A DNA stretch of 64,000 bases from NCBI GenBank assembly GCA_964610385.1, contig CAZSXW010000002.1:248001-312000 (forward strand), written 5' to 3'. Source of the stretch: CAZBSE01 sp964610385. Its GTDB lineage: Bacteria; Actinomycetota; Humimicrobiia; Humimicrobiales; Humimicrobiaceae. How positions within the stretch are numbered: position 1 is the first letter of the stretch; each line of letters opens with the position of its first letter. The notes under the pieces are model-generated. The model was not told the origin of the DNA and searched no databases. It was given only the letters and a program-made list of their open reading frames with translations. A program made the position numbers and the translations under genes. Below, one piece after another: positions 27,127 through 35,218 of this stretch.

Positions 27127-27888
27127 TTACCTGAAAAAACTTATATACCATTTTAAAATATTATTCCCCCAAAATAAAGATATTATGCTACCCAGTGATA
27201 TAAAGGGCCCGAATGGTATAGCCGTTTTTAATTTTTTTCTTTTTATTATGATCAATGATACTCCATATATCATTCCAAGAAAAAATCCCATAAACAGCGC
27301 AGAAACAGTATTCCTTACCATGAACGCTCCTACCATAAGGCTTAGCTTAACATCACCCATACCCATACCCCTTGGACTTATCAAATGAATTATTAACATG
27401 AATATGAATGCACCCGAACTGAAAGCAAGAGGCACCCACCAATTCGAAGGATCAGAGGTAATATTTAAAGCCAGTCCTACAATCGTAAGAGGTAGTACTA
27501 TTACATTGGGTATTATCCTAAATTCAATGTCAATAAAGGAAACTGCTATTAGTGCACAGCAAAAGACTATACCCGTGGCAGTATTTATACTCAAACCGAA
27601 GAAAATATAATTTAATAGAAACAGTAAGGAAGTTAATATCTCTACTACAATACTGGTAACCGGTATTTTTGATTTACAGTATCTGCACCTGCCTCTAAGT
27701 ATCATATAAGACAGTACCGGAATATTGTCATAAAAAGCTATTTTCTTCTTACAACTCGGGCAGAACGATGCCGGCCTGACAATAGATAACTTTCTTGGAA
27801 CTCTATATATTACAACCTCTAAAAAACTCCCTACCGCCAGACCTGCCACTATAAAGATTAAATATAAAATTACTTCTCTTATTTCCAT
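27127..27888 (-). CDS. pilD: prepilin peptidase / N-methyltransferase
   Basis: A 253-residue polytopic A24 aspartyl protease that cleaves prepilin leaders and methylates the new N-terminus. The N-terminal part has the intact cysteine tetrad C43, C46, C68 and C71 that marks bifunctional enzymes. The catalytic aspartates are D120 (FIDIEFRIIPN) and D179 (GMGMGD). It is the first gene of the pilD-pilMNOP-aroCKBQ unit, with its own promoter ~140 nt upstream. An A24 peptidase near aroE/aroC also exists in mycobacteria (Rv2551c, from memory). Confidence 0.93.
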   Translation of the reverse strand: MEIREVILYLIFIVAGLAVGSFLEVVIYRVPRKLSIVRPASFCPSCKKKIAFYDNIPVLSYMILRGRCRYCKSKIPVTSIVVEILTSLLFLLNYIFFGLSINTATGIVFCCALIAVSFIDIEFRIIPNVIVLPLTIVGLALNITSDPSNWWVPLAFSSGAFIFMLIIHLISPRGMGMGDVKLSLMVGAFMVRNTVSALFMGFFLGMIYGVSLIIIKRKKLKTAIPFGPFISLGSIISLFWGNNILKWYISFFR

Positions 27889-28029
27889 CCTTATTATTAC
27901 TTATATGCTGCTATTATTATTTTTCGTTATTGCTAATTTCTTTCCTATATTATATTACTATAATTATTTTTTTAAATATTCTTTTATTATTCTAAAAATA
28001 TATTCCTATATAAATATTTATACTTTTGA

Positions 28030-28058
28030 ATAATAACATGAGAAGCATTTTTAGTCAA
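28030..28058 (-). promoter_or_regulatory. vegetative-type promoter of the pilD-pilMNOP-aro unit
   Basis: TTGACT (28058-28053), a 17-nt spacer and TATTAT (28035-28030), with TGT just before the -10 giving an extended -10. The expected start is near 28023, leaving a leader of about 135 nt before pilD. It sits just downstream of the pilA terminator, so transcription of pilD is reset here. The same two hexamers and spacing drive the small unit at 52806. Confidence 0.65.
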
Positions 28059-28083
28059 AAACTTAAGAATAATATACGTATGT

Positions 28084-28115
28084 AAAATAAGGGATAGCAT
28101 GCTATCCCTTATTTT
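28084..28115 (-). terminator. strong intrinsic terminator after pilA (32-nt perfect palindrome)
   Basis: Positions 28084-28115 form a perfect inverted repeat with 16-nt arms. The GC-containing core (GGGATAGC / GCTATCCC) is flanked by an A run on one side and a T run on the other, so it can terminate in both directions. It lies ~35-65 nt beyond the pilA stop and just before the pilD promoter, separating the abundant pilin message from downstream genes. Confidence 0.75.
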
Positions 28116-28151
28116 TATATCTATGCAATACTTAATTGTCTTTAACTTATT

Positions 28152-28562
28152 TTAGTATGCACCAGTTGCTGTGAATACACCATCTGCAATAGTTATATCA
28201 TCGGCCGTACCATTTGTTGCATCTGCTCCATCACTGGTCAGAGTATAGGTAGCATAAGGATCAGCGCAAGTATAAGTATAGGCCGTACTCCAGTCATCTG
28301 CTGTTGGTATCGGATCCATATAACCTGTCATTGTGGTATAATCAGCCGGGTATTTTTCGTTATCAGCTTGGTACAGCTCAAGAGCAGTTGCTATGTTCTT
28401 CATCTCACTCTCTGTTGCAGATTCTCTTGCTCTGTTCCTTAAAGCCATATAACTTGGAACAGCTATACCTGTAAGAACAGCAAGTATGATAATTACTATC
28501 ATAAGTTCTACCAGAGTAAATCCCTTTTCCCCTCTAAATATCTTTCTCCATAGCTTTTTCAT
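28152..28562 (-). CDS. pilA: major type IV pilin
   Basis: A 136-residue prepilin. The 14-residue leader ends KG, cleavage is before F15 in GFTLVELMIV, and Glu5 of the mature protein is E19. The hydrophobic helix runs to ~40. The short globular domain has EMKNIATALELYQADNEKYP and a C-terminal TSDGADATNGTADDI, reminiscent of GspG-type pseudopilins, with a single Cys, so no disulfide loop. It has a very strong ribosome site (AGGAGGTG, 28568-28575), its own promoter and its own terminator, which indicates a highly expressed single-gene message. Whether the fibre is a true pilus or a pseudopilus is inferred from the presence of pilT. Confidence 0.9.
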   Translation of the reverse strand: MKKLWRKIFRGEKGFTLVELMIVIIILAVLTGIAVPSYMALRNRARESATESEMKNIATALELYQADNEKYPADYTTMTGYMDPIPTADDWSTAYTYTCADPYATYTLTSDGADATNGTADDITIADGVFTATGAY

Positions 28563-28868
28563 CGTTACACCTCCTTTGGTTAACCAAATTTAAATAAAAT
28601 ATAATTTTTTTATTGTACAATACTATATTATACCCATAATTAATAATTTTAGACATATATATATTAAAACATTTAATATCTTAATATTATTATATTTAAC
28701 TAAGTATACAATTATTTATTATATATTGCAACATAATTTTATAAATAAAATAAAATAAAAATAATAATATATTTATTTTATTTTAAAATGATAAATGATT
28801 TTATTAAGGTTTTATTGGGGTTTTTTATATTTGAAGTGATTAAAAATATTTAACTAAAATGAATTCTT
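28563..28868. other. 306-nt AT-rich intergenic region between the sigma gene and pilA
   Basis: The region holds the pilA ribosome site, a 14-nt palindrome TTTGGTTAACCAAA (28575-28588) immediately upstream of that site, and the pilA promoter at 28630-28654. The rest (about 28660-28868) is more than 80% A+T with no frame, no stable GC-containing hairpin and no clear terminator for the sigma gene. Such tracts may be intrinsically curved. Confidence 0.6.
28630..28654 (-). promoter_or_regulatory. SigB/SigF-class promoter of pilA
   Basis: GTCTAA (28654-28649), a 13-nt spacer and GGGTAT (28635-28630). The known SigB consensus is GTTTAA, 13-15 nt, GGGTAT, so 11 of 12 positions match with allowed spacing. 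A TATAAT overlaps it (28632-28627), but the corresponding SigA -35 (TGTCTA) matches only 2 of 6. The start is expected near 28622, with a leader of about 60 nt. A sigma factor of the same broad class is encoded directly upstream. Confidence 0.6.
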
Positions 28869-29660
28869 CTAATTTTCGGCAAAATAACCTTTCAAGATTT
28901 TTATGCTCTCCCTCAATTTTCTAGAAACAGACTTTTGAGAAATACCTACTCTCTCACCTATCTCCTTCTGACTGAATCCTAAAAAATAGCTTAAAATTAT
29001 TATTTTCTTATTGAGACCGCGCAATTTATCTATGGCATCCCACAATAATATCTTGTCTTCCATGACCAGATCAAAACTTCTATATTCTACTGATTTGATC
29101 AGGCTTCTATCAAAGTCATAGCCGTTATCATCTCCGCTGCCACTGGATTTATCAATAGGTCTGTAATCATAAAAAGCTAATTCTCTTACCTTAAAAAATT
29201 CAATAATACCTTCTGCTGATACATTTATGCCTTTTGATATTTCTTCTATGGTTGGATATCTGCTTTTACGTAATTCAAAATCCTTTACAAAATCTAAAAA
29301 CATTTTATTAAGTTTCCACAACCATCTTGGGACTCTTATCAGTTTGCTGTCTCTGATGAAATGCAGTATCTCTCCTCTTATACAGTAAACGGCGAAAGTA
29401 GAAAACTTAATATTTGCTCTTACATCAAACCTGTTTATTGCTATAAGCAGCCCGGCGAATGCGACCTGCTGGATATCTTTCTGTTCTATTTTATTATTCC
29501 TGAATCTTTCTGCAATTTTATAGACCAGTTTCTCTGTTTTTTTTATGATAAGATTTAAAGCATTGGAGTTATTACGCTTGCGGTATATTTCAATAAGTTC
29601 TTCTACCCGTAGATCTCTTCTTTTTATAAGTTTTATATCTTTGCCTATTAAATTTTTCAT
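28869..29660 (-). CDS. alternative sigma-70 factor (SigB/SigF/FliA-like group 3)
   Basis: A 263-residue sigma factor with regions 2 to 4 and no region 1.1. Region 2 includes QVAFAGLLIAINRFD and FSTFAVYCIRGEILHFIRD. Region 3 is RVPRWLWKLNKMF...PTIEEISKGINVS. Region 4 has the helix-turn-helix FSQKEIGERVGISQKSVSR. The RVPRxLxxL junction and overall length are those of SigB/SigF/FliA proteins. It lies between pilC (33-nt gap) and pilA and probably directs pilin or envelope/stress genes. No anti-sigma factor gene adjoins it, unlike most rsb-type loci, so any partner must be encoded elsewhere. Confidence 0.88.
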   Translation of the reverse strand: MKNLIGKDIKLIKRRDLRVEELIEIYRKRNNSNALNLIIKKTEKLVYKIAERFRNNKIEQKDIQQVAFAGLLIAINRFDVRANIKFSTFAVYCIRGEILHFIRDSKLIRVPRWLWKLNKMFLDFVKDFELRKSRYPTIEEISKGINVSAEGIIEFFKVRELAFYDYRPIDKSSGSGDDNGYDFDRSLIKSVEYRSFDLVMEDKILLWDAIDKLRGLNKKIIILSYFLGFSQKEIGERVGISQKSVSRKLRESIKILKGYFAEN

Positions 29661-29693
29661 CTCTAAATATCTTTTGATATCTATCCTCTGACT

Positions 29694-30926
29694 TTACATA
29701 GCCTGATACATATTAAACATCGGCAGATACATAGATAGAATAATAAAACCTACAATACCTGCAACAAATAAAAGCATCAGTGGTTCAAGTATTGTTAAGA
29801 ATATATCAATATTGTTTGAAACTTCCCTATCATAAAAATCCGATATCTTAGTGACTATCTCATCCAGCGTACCTGTCTTTTCTCCAATGGCCATCATCTG
29901 GACCATCATGGCCGGGAATATATTCATTTTAGACATGGGGTCAGCAAGATTTTCACCTTCCCTTATGCCCTTTCTTATTTTATCAATTGCATTATCAACT
30001 ATAATATTACCAGCAACTCCCTTTGAGATCTCAAGCGCACTTAGTATTGGGACTCCGGTTGTGAGCAGCACGCCAAAATGCCTCGTAAATCTTGAAAGTG
30101 CCAGTTTTTTAAACATATCTCCAAATTTTGGAATATTTATTTTGATATTATCCATTATATATTTCCCCCGCGGGGATCTTACAACTCTTTTGAATAAATA
30201 TCTTCCTCCAAATATCAACACTGCCAGTACTAAATAAAAATATATGTTTTTAAACATATCACCTATAAAAATCGTTATCCGGGTGATCAACGGCAGTTGC
30301 GCTCCAAGTTCTTCGTATATGCCTTTAAAAGTTGGAACCAAAAAGAATATTATTACAAAAGTTATTACTACCGCAAATCCAAGGACGAACTTAGGATAAG
30401 CAGTCTTGTTTCTTATTTTCAACTTTATTTCTTCTTCTTTTTCCAGAAAACCGGCTAGATCGTCCATTGTCTTGTCCAGAACACCTCCTGCTTCACCGGC
30501 ACGAATAAGACTTACATAGATATCCGAAAAAACATTGGAATATTTTTCCATAGATTCCGAAAGAGAATGCCCGGACTCTACATCCATTCTTATCTCTGCT
30601 ATTATATTCGCGAATTTTGGATTGGAAGTTTGCTTTTCAAGTACAGTAAGAGATTCCAGTAAAGACATACCTGAAGATATCAGAGTAGAAAACTGCCTGG
30701 TAAATACTACCATATCTCTTATTTTAATACGGTTGAAGAAGCTAAAGCCAATCGAGCCTTTCTTCGTCAGGGTCAATGTTTTTTTCTCTTTTAACTCATC
30801 AATATTTACTATAAAATAATCCATTTCTTTTAATTTGGACACGACAATATCCTGTGTTTCAGCATCTATTGAACCTTTTATCATATCCCCGTTTAAATTT
30901 CTAACTGTATAATTAAAAGCAGTCAT
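29694..30926 (-). CDS. pilC: type IV pilus platform protein PilC
   Basis: A 410-residue inner-membrane platform with two T2SSF domains (~70-190 and ~270-395) and three to four membrane helices (~170-195, ~215-245, ~375-400). Motifs such as FTRQFSTLISSGMSLLESL and its repeat FTRHFGVLLTTGVPILSAL are diagnostic, as is GEKTGTLDEIV near the end. It follows pilT (35-nt gap) and precedes the sigma gene. PilC connects pilins with the assembly and retraction ATPases. Length is normal. Confidence 0.94.
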   Translation of the reverse strand: MTAFNYTVRNLNGDMIKGSIDAETQDIVVSKLKEMDYFIVNIDELKEKKTLTLTKKGSIGFSFFNRIKIRDMVVFTRQFSTLISSGMSLLESLTVLEKQTSNPKFANIIAEIRMDVESGHSLSESMEKYSNVFSDIYVSLIRAGEAGGVLDKTMDDLAGFLEKEEEIKLKIRNKTAYPKFVLGFAVVITFVIIFFLVPTFKGIYEELGAQLPLITRITIFIGDMFKNIYFYLVLAVLIFGGRYLFKRVVRSPRGKYIMDNIKINIPKFGDMFKKLALSRFTRHFGVLLTTGVPILSALEISKGVAGNIIVDNAIDKIRKGIREGENLADPMSKMNIFPAMMVQMMAIGEKTGTLDEIVTKISDFYDREVSNNIDIFLTILEPLMLLFVAGIVGFIILSMYLPMFNMYQAM

Positions 30927-30961
30927 AATCTTTAAATCCTTATATATTTAATAAATAATAA

Positions 30962-32023
30962 TTATTCCTCTTGTATCATTCTTGCGACTTCATCTAAGCT
31001 GTGCGCTTTTTCCAGTACCAATTCTCTGGTAATTTTACCACTCTTATATAGATTTACTAGAGACATATCCATAGTCATCATTCCTTTTTTCCCGCTTGCC
31101 TGTATCGCTGAATAAATCTGGTGCACTTTCATCTCTCTAATCATATTTTTTATGGCAGTATTTACGAACATCAATTCAGTTGCAGGAACCCTTCCATCAT
31201 TAGTCCTGTTAGTAATTAACTGCTGTACCAGTACTGCTTTTAAAGTCCCTGCCAGTTGATTTCTTATCTGTTTTTGCTGATGAGTAGGAAAAATATCGAT
31301 AATCCTGTCTATAGTTTGTGGCGCATCCTGGGTATGAAGTGTTGAAAAAACCAGATGGCCGGTTTCAGCTGCAGTCAGCGTATTTGATATTGTCTCCAGG
31401 TCTCTCATCTCTCCCACCATTATCACATCAGGATCCTCTCTTAGAATATATTTTAATGCAGCATGAAATGATTTTGTGTCGGTCAAGATTTCCCTCTGGC
31501 TTATGATACTTTTTTTATGTGTGAATAAATATTCTATGGGATCCTCTATGGTTATGATATTTTCCGATCGACTGGCATTTATCATATCTATTATAGCAGC
31601 CAGAGTGGTTGATTTTCCGCATCCCGTTGGTCCTGTCACGAGAACAAGGCCTCTTGGATAATGGGCAAACTCTTTGATCTGCTGCGGCAGGTTTAATTCC
31701 TCAATAGTCAGTATATTCCTTGAAATAAATCTAAAAGCGGCTGCAAGGCTACCCCTCTGATAATAATAACTGCATCTGAATCTTCCGTATCCTGGTAATG
31801 TATAAGAAAAATCGACTGCTAACTGCTTATCGAGTCTTTCCAATTGATCTTCATTTAATATCTTTAATAAAATCTTCTCTGATATATTTGGAGTAATCTC
31901 ACCAAATTCATCCAGTTTTAATAATTTTCCGTGGACCCTGACTATTGGCGGAAGGACACATACAATATGAACATCTGATGCATTTCTTTTTATACCTTCT
32001 TCTAAAATATTGTTAATATCCAT
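30962..32023 (-). CDS. pilT: type IV pilus retraction ATPase PilT
   Basis: A 353-residue hexameric secretion ATPase. Walker A is GPTGCGKS (131-138), followed by the Asp box region (IITIEDPIEY), Walker B (DVIMVGEMRD) and the His box (TGHLVFSTLHT). The C-terminal IKNMIREMKVHQIYSAIQAS is characteristic of PilT, not PilB, and the protein lacks the long N-terminal domain and the zinc-binding Cys tetrad of PilB. No extension ATPase gene is in the window, so PilB must be elsewhere. It starts 37 nt after aroE. Confidence 0.93.
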   Translation of the reverse strand: MDINNILEEGIKRNASDVHIVCVLPPIVRVHGKLLKLDEFGEITPNISEKILLKILNEDQLERLDKQLAVDFSYTLPGYGRFRCSYYYQRGSLAAAFRFISRNILTIEELNLPQQIKEFAHYPRGLVLVTGPTGCGKSTTLAAIIDMINASRSENIITIEDPIEYLFTHKKSIISQREILTDTKSFHAALKYILREDPDVIMVGEMRDLETISNTLTAAETGHLVFSTLHTQDAPQTIDRIIDIFPTHQQKQIRNQLAGTLKAVLVQQLITNRTNDGRVPATELMFVNTAIKNMIREMKVHQIYSAIQASGKKGMMTMDMSLVNLYKSGKITRELVLEKAHSLDEVARMIQEE

Positions 32024-32060
32024 TTAAATTTCCTTTTTAATAAATTTATTAATTTATTTT

Positions 32061-32921
32061 TTAAACTAAGTTATATATTTCTTTTATAACATTTATATTT
32101 GGCATTATACCAAACCAGACCTTAAAAGAGAATATAGCCTGGTTTATTAGCATATCCATACCTGTTATGATCACGGATCCTTCCTTTTTTGCCTTCTTTA
32201 TTAATCTTGTCTCTCTGGGATTATAGACCATATCGAAAACATATTTTTTTTTAAGGTTCCAATTCCCGGGTATTGGCATTAAATCTTTGTAAGATCCTAT
32301 ATCCATTCCAAGAGGGGTGCAATTTACAATTAAATTCACCTTATCTATAGCTTCATCGATATCACTTATATCTGATAGAATTTTTATCTCCTTGCCGCCT
32401 ATACCTTTAAAATTTTTTATGATTCTTTTCACTTTTTCTTTAGTTCTGTTATATACATATATATCCTGGACCTTTTTTTTAATGATTCCGTATATAGAAC
32501 TCTTTGCCGAACCGCCTGCTCCTATTACCAGACACCTGCTTCCGGACCAAGGGAACTTTTTATCCTCTAATGATTTTATAAAACCTTCTACATCAGTGTT
32601 AAAACCAATAGAAATCCCGTCTTTTTTATCGAATTTCACTGTATTCACGGACTTGATTATATCTGACGCCCTGTCTGTTTTATCAACCAGTCTAAAGACT
32701 TCTTCTTTATAAGGCATTGTTACATTTAATCCGATAAACCCAAGCTTCTTTACTCCATTAAAAGCTTCTTTGAGGTTTTCCTGAGGAAATTCAAATGCTA
32801 CATAAATAGAGTCTTTCTTATACTTTTTTATGAGATAATTTTGTATTTTAGGAGAAAGGCTGTGCTTTACCGGATTTCCGATCAGGGCTATTACCTTTGT
32901 ATTGGGATTAATCATATCCAC
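32061..32921 (-). CDS. aroE: shikimate dehydrogenase
   Basis: A 286-residue NADP-dependent enzyme reducing 3-dehydroshikimate. The substrate site is NPVKHSLSP (~16-24) and NVTMPYKEE with the catalytic Lys (~66-74). The nucleotide-binding loop is GAGGSAKSS, then NRTKEK for the NADP phosphate. Length is normal. It sits upstream of pilT, isolated from the other aro genes by the pilus module. Confidence 0.94.
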   Translation of the reverse strand: MDMINPNTKVIALIGNPVKHSLSPKIQNYLIKKYKKDSIYVAFEFPQENLKEAFNGVKKLGFIGLNVTMPYKEEVFRLVDKTDRASDIIKSVNTVKFDKKDGISIGFNTDVEGFIKSLEDKKFPWSGSRCLVIGAGGSAKSSIYGIIKKKVQDIYVYNRTKEKVKRIIKNFKGIGGKEIKILSDISDIDEAIDKVNLIVNCTPLGMDIGSYKDLMPIPGNWNLKKKYVFDMVYNPRETRLIKKAKKEGSVIITGMDMLINQAIFSFKVWFGIMPNINVIKEIYNLV

Positions 32922-32941
32922 ACTTATTACTATTATTGTTA

Positions 32942-33226
32942 CTAATATTTTATTTCGAATATATTATATTTCTTACCATCTTTTATTTCTTCTATCTTTA
33001 CATCGCTTACCATAGAGAAAGTTGGACCTTTCCTTATTTCCTCTATAAACTGTTCAACATCCTCCTCTTCTCCCTGGCAAATAACCTCTACTTTATTGTT
33101 ATAAGTATTTTTTACATAACCGCAAATATTATATTTACCTGCAATCGATTCCACAAAGTAACGAAAACCTACACCCTGTACCCTGCCAGAAAGTAACACT
33201 CCATAAGTTTTAATATTTGAAATCAT
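32942..33226 (-). CDS. acyP: acylphosphatase
   Basis: A 94-residue small enzyme hydrolysing acyl phosphates. The signature GRVQGVGFRYFV contains catalytic R22, and GYVKN provides N40. The ferredoxin-like fold is complete (VEVICQGEEEDVEQFIEEI). It starts 93 nt downstream of the U32 peptidase gene and ends 20 nt before aroE. Its physiological substrate is usually unknown. Confidence 0.93.
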   Translation of the reverse strand: MISNIKTYGVLLSGRVQGVGFRYFVESIAGKYNICGYVKNTYNNKVEVICQGEEEDVEQFIEEIRKGPTFSMVSDVKIEEIKDGKKYNIFEIKY

Positions 33227-33295
33227 ATATTTATTAAATTAATTATTATAATTATACTAAAAAATATTTATATTTACAATTTTTTAAATCATTAT

Positions 33296-33321
33296 AACTT
33301 TTATTATATTTAATAAAAGTT
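33296..33321 (-). terminator. AT-only hairpin overlapping the U32 gene stop
   Basis: A perfect 11-bp stem (33296-33306 with 33311-33321) with a 4-nt loop lies over the stop codon of the U32 family gene. All pairs are A-T except two G-C pairs. No clean U run follows on the minus strand, so it is a weak terminator or message-end structure at best. Confidence 0.3.
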
Positions 33322-34549
33322 ATTTTTTAATCCTAAAAATTGAAAAGGGATCCACCCTACCCAGGTCATATAAGACTACTGTGTCATTAGGGTTCGCACA
33401 GACCATTTCTGTATTATTAGCAACTGATATTATCTTCTTTATCCTAAATTTTTTTGGATATTTTTTAGGCTGTAATATATCTATGACCTCACCGGTCTTA
33501 AATTGGTTTTTAACGCTTATCACCGGCCCTTTATACTTGTCGCTATAACTGTGACAGGTCCCTATAAAATCATACTTCTTTATATAACCTACATTATTAT
33601 TTTCCTCAAGTTCTTTTCTGTTCTTCAGAAACATAAAACCAGTAGTAAAATTTCTATGTGAACACTTGTCCAGTTCACCTGTAAGGTAAGATATATTTTC
33701 TTTATTGAATTTACCCTGCCTGATATAGTCCAGAGCTTTTCTATACACCCAGGTGGTAAGACTTACATAATTTTCGGTCTTCATCCTTCCTTCTATCTTA
33801 ACAGCACTTACACCAGCATCTACAAGCTTATCCAACCGTGGTAATAGGCACAGATCCCTTGAGTTGTATATATAAGTTCCTCTACCGTCCTGTTCGACAG
33901 GGAAAAACAGATTTTGCCTTTCTTCTTCCATCAGATAATATTTCCATCTGCAGCTGTGGGCGCATTTTCCCTTATTGGCATCTCTTCCCGTCATATATTT
34001 GCTGAGCATGCATCTTCCTGAATAGGATATGCATAAAGCTCCGTGTACAAACACTTCTATCTCGATATCTGTATTCTTAATAATGTCTTTAAGGTCTGAA
34101 AAGTTTATCTCCCTGGCCAGATTTACCCTTGATGCACGTGATTTCTTAAAAAATTTTACTGCCAGATGATTGTTTACATTGGTCTGGGTGCTTATATGTA
34201 TCCTACTGAACGGTAAAATCTCTTTTACCATCTCCAGCGCTGCAAAATCTGATACTATTACACCGTCTATCTTTATGTCTTTTAATTTACTCAAGTACTT
34301 CCTGAATCTTATTAGCTCGGATTCAAAAATCACTGAATTTAAAGTAAGATAAATCTTTACCCCCCGCTTGTGCGCATACTCGACTCCTTCTCTTAACTCG
34401 CCGATATTAAAATTTCCCCTGATACTGCGTAAGTTAAATTCCTTCCCTCCTATATAAACGGCATCTGCACCGTAACTGACTGCATATTTTAATATATCTA
34501 GATTATTTGCCGGAACCAGGAGTTCCGGAAGTTTTATAGTTTTTTTCAT
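33320..34549 (-). CDS. U32 family peptidase (TrhP/RlhA-like)
   Basis: A 409-residue U32 protein. The TIM-barrel part begins with KLPELLVPANNLDILKYA and has GADAVYIGGKEFNLR. The family motif EVFVHGALCISYSGRCML (~166-183) is followed by conserved Cys residues (GKCAHSCRW), which may bind an Fe-S cluster. A C-terminal beta-barrel follows (~330-405). Characterised members hydroxylate tRNA or rRNA (TrhP, RlhA) or act as collagenases. RNA modification is the likelier role here. It follows the O-methyltransferase by 15 nt and precedes acylphosphatase. In several Gram-positive genomes mltG, an O-methyltransferase and U32 genes are clustered in this same order. Confidence 0.88.
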   Translation of the reverse strand: MKKTIKLPELLVPANNLDILKYAVSYGADAVYIGGKEFNLRSIRGNFNIGELREGVEYAHKRGVKIYLTLNSVIFESELIRFRKYLSKLKDIKIDGVIVSDFAALEMVKEILPFSRIHISTQTNVNNHLAVKFFKKSRASRVNLAREINFSDLKDIIKNTDIEIEVFVHGALCISYSGRCMLSKYMTGRDANKGKCAHSCRWKYYLMEEERQNLFFPVEQDGRGTYIYNSRDLCLLPRLDKLVDAGVSAVKIEGRMKTENYVSLTTWVYRKALDYIRQGKFNKENISYLTGELDKCSHRNFTTGFMFLKNRKELEENNNVGYIKKYDFIGTCHSYSDKYKGPVISVKNQFKTGEVIDILQPKKYPKKFRIKKIISVANNTEMVCANPNDTVVLYDLGRVDPFSIFRIKK

Positions 34550-34564
34550 AAAATGATAAGTCTA

Positions 34565-35218
34565 TTATTTTATAAATTTTGTCAGCGATAAACCGTCACT
34601 TATATCAAAGAAATAATTTTCAAATCTGGAAGAGGTTTTTATATAAATTATATATTCTCTGATGCCGTTCACACTGTTTAGGTCGTGCTTTCCGATTTTA
34701 TCCTTAAATATTTTGTATCCGTAAAAAATATTATCTGCTACTATCAGAGCTCCCGGCCTAAGCTTGTTCTCCAATACCTTGATGTACTGCGGATATTCAA
34801 ATTTGGCCCCGTCAATAAATACCAGATCAAACCTATCTTTAAGCTCCGGTATTATCTTTAATGCGTTACCGGATAAAAAATTTGCTTCTTTTTCGGGAAA
34901 TAAACTGCTGATAAATTCCTCCGCCTTTCTGACCCTCTCCCGGTTTAAGTCTATACCTGTATAACGTCCCCTTCTCAGGTTTTTAATCAAAAAGTAAGAT
35001 GAAAACCCGGTACCGCACCCTATTTCGAGTATATTGCCCTGATCCTTAAGAATACATATAAGTTCCAGGAACCTTCCTGCAGATATGTCTATTATAGGGA
35101 TTTTTTTAAGCGCCGCCTCTTTCCTCATTGCGGACAGCAGTTTTCTTTCTCTTTTTAAATCCTTGATTACTGAATTGCTATTTGACCTCTGCATTAATAA
35201 ATTCCTGATAATCTTCAA
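34565..35218 (-). CDS. class I O-methyltransferase (YrrM/catechol-type)
   Basis: A 217-residue SAM-dependent methyltransferase. Motif I is NILEIGCGTGFSSYFL (~62-77), followed by GIDLNRERVRKAEEF. The DLVFIDGAKFEYPQYI segment (~123-138) marks the metal-dependent caffeoyl-CoA/catechol type. The family member beside mltG in Bacillus (YrrM/TrmR) methylates tRNA 5-hydroxyuridine, and the downstream U32 protein could install that hydroxyl, so a joint tRNA modification role is a reasonable inference. The annotated start overlaps mltG by 41 nt; the ATG at residue 9 would reduce this to 17 nt. Confidence 0.85.
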   Translation of the reverse strand: MKIIRNLLMQRSNSNSVIKDLKRERKLLSAMRKEAALKKIPIIDISAGRFLELICILKDQGNILEIGCGTGFSSYFLIKNLRRGRYTGIDLNRERVRKAEEFISSLFPEKEANFLSGNALKIIPELKDRFDLVFIDGAKFEYPQYIKVLENKLRPGALIVADNIFYGYKIFKDKIGKHDLNSVNGIREYIIYIKTSSRFENYFFDISDGLSLTKFIK

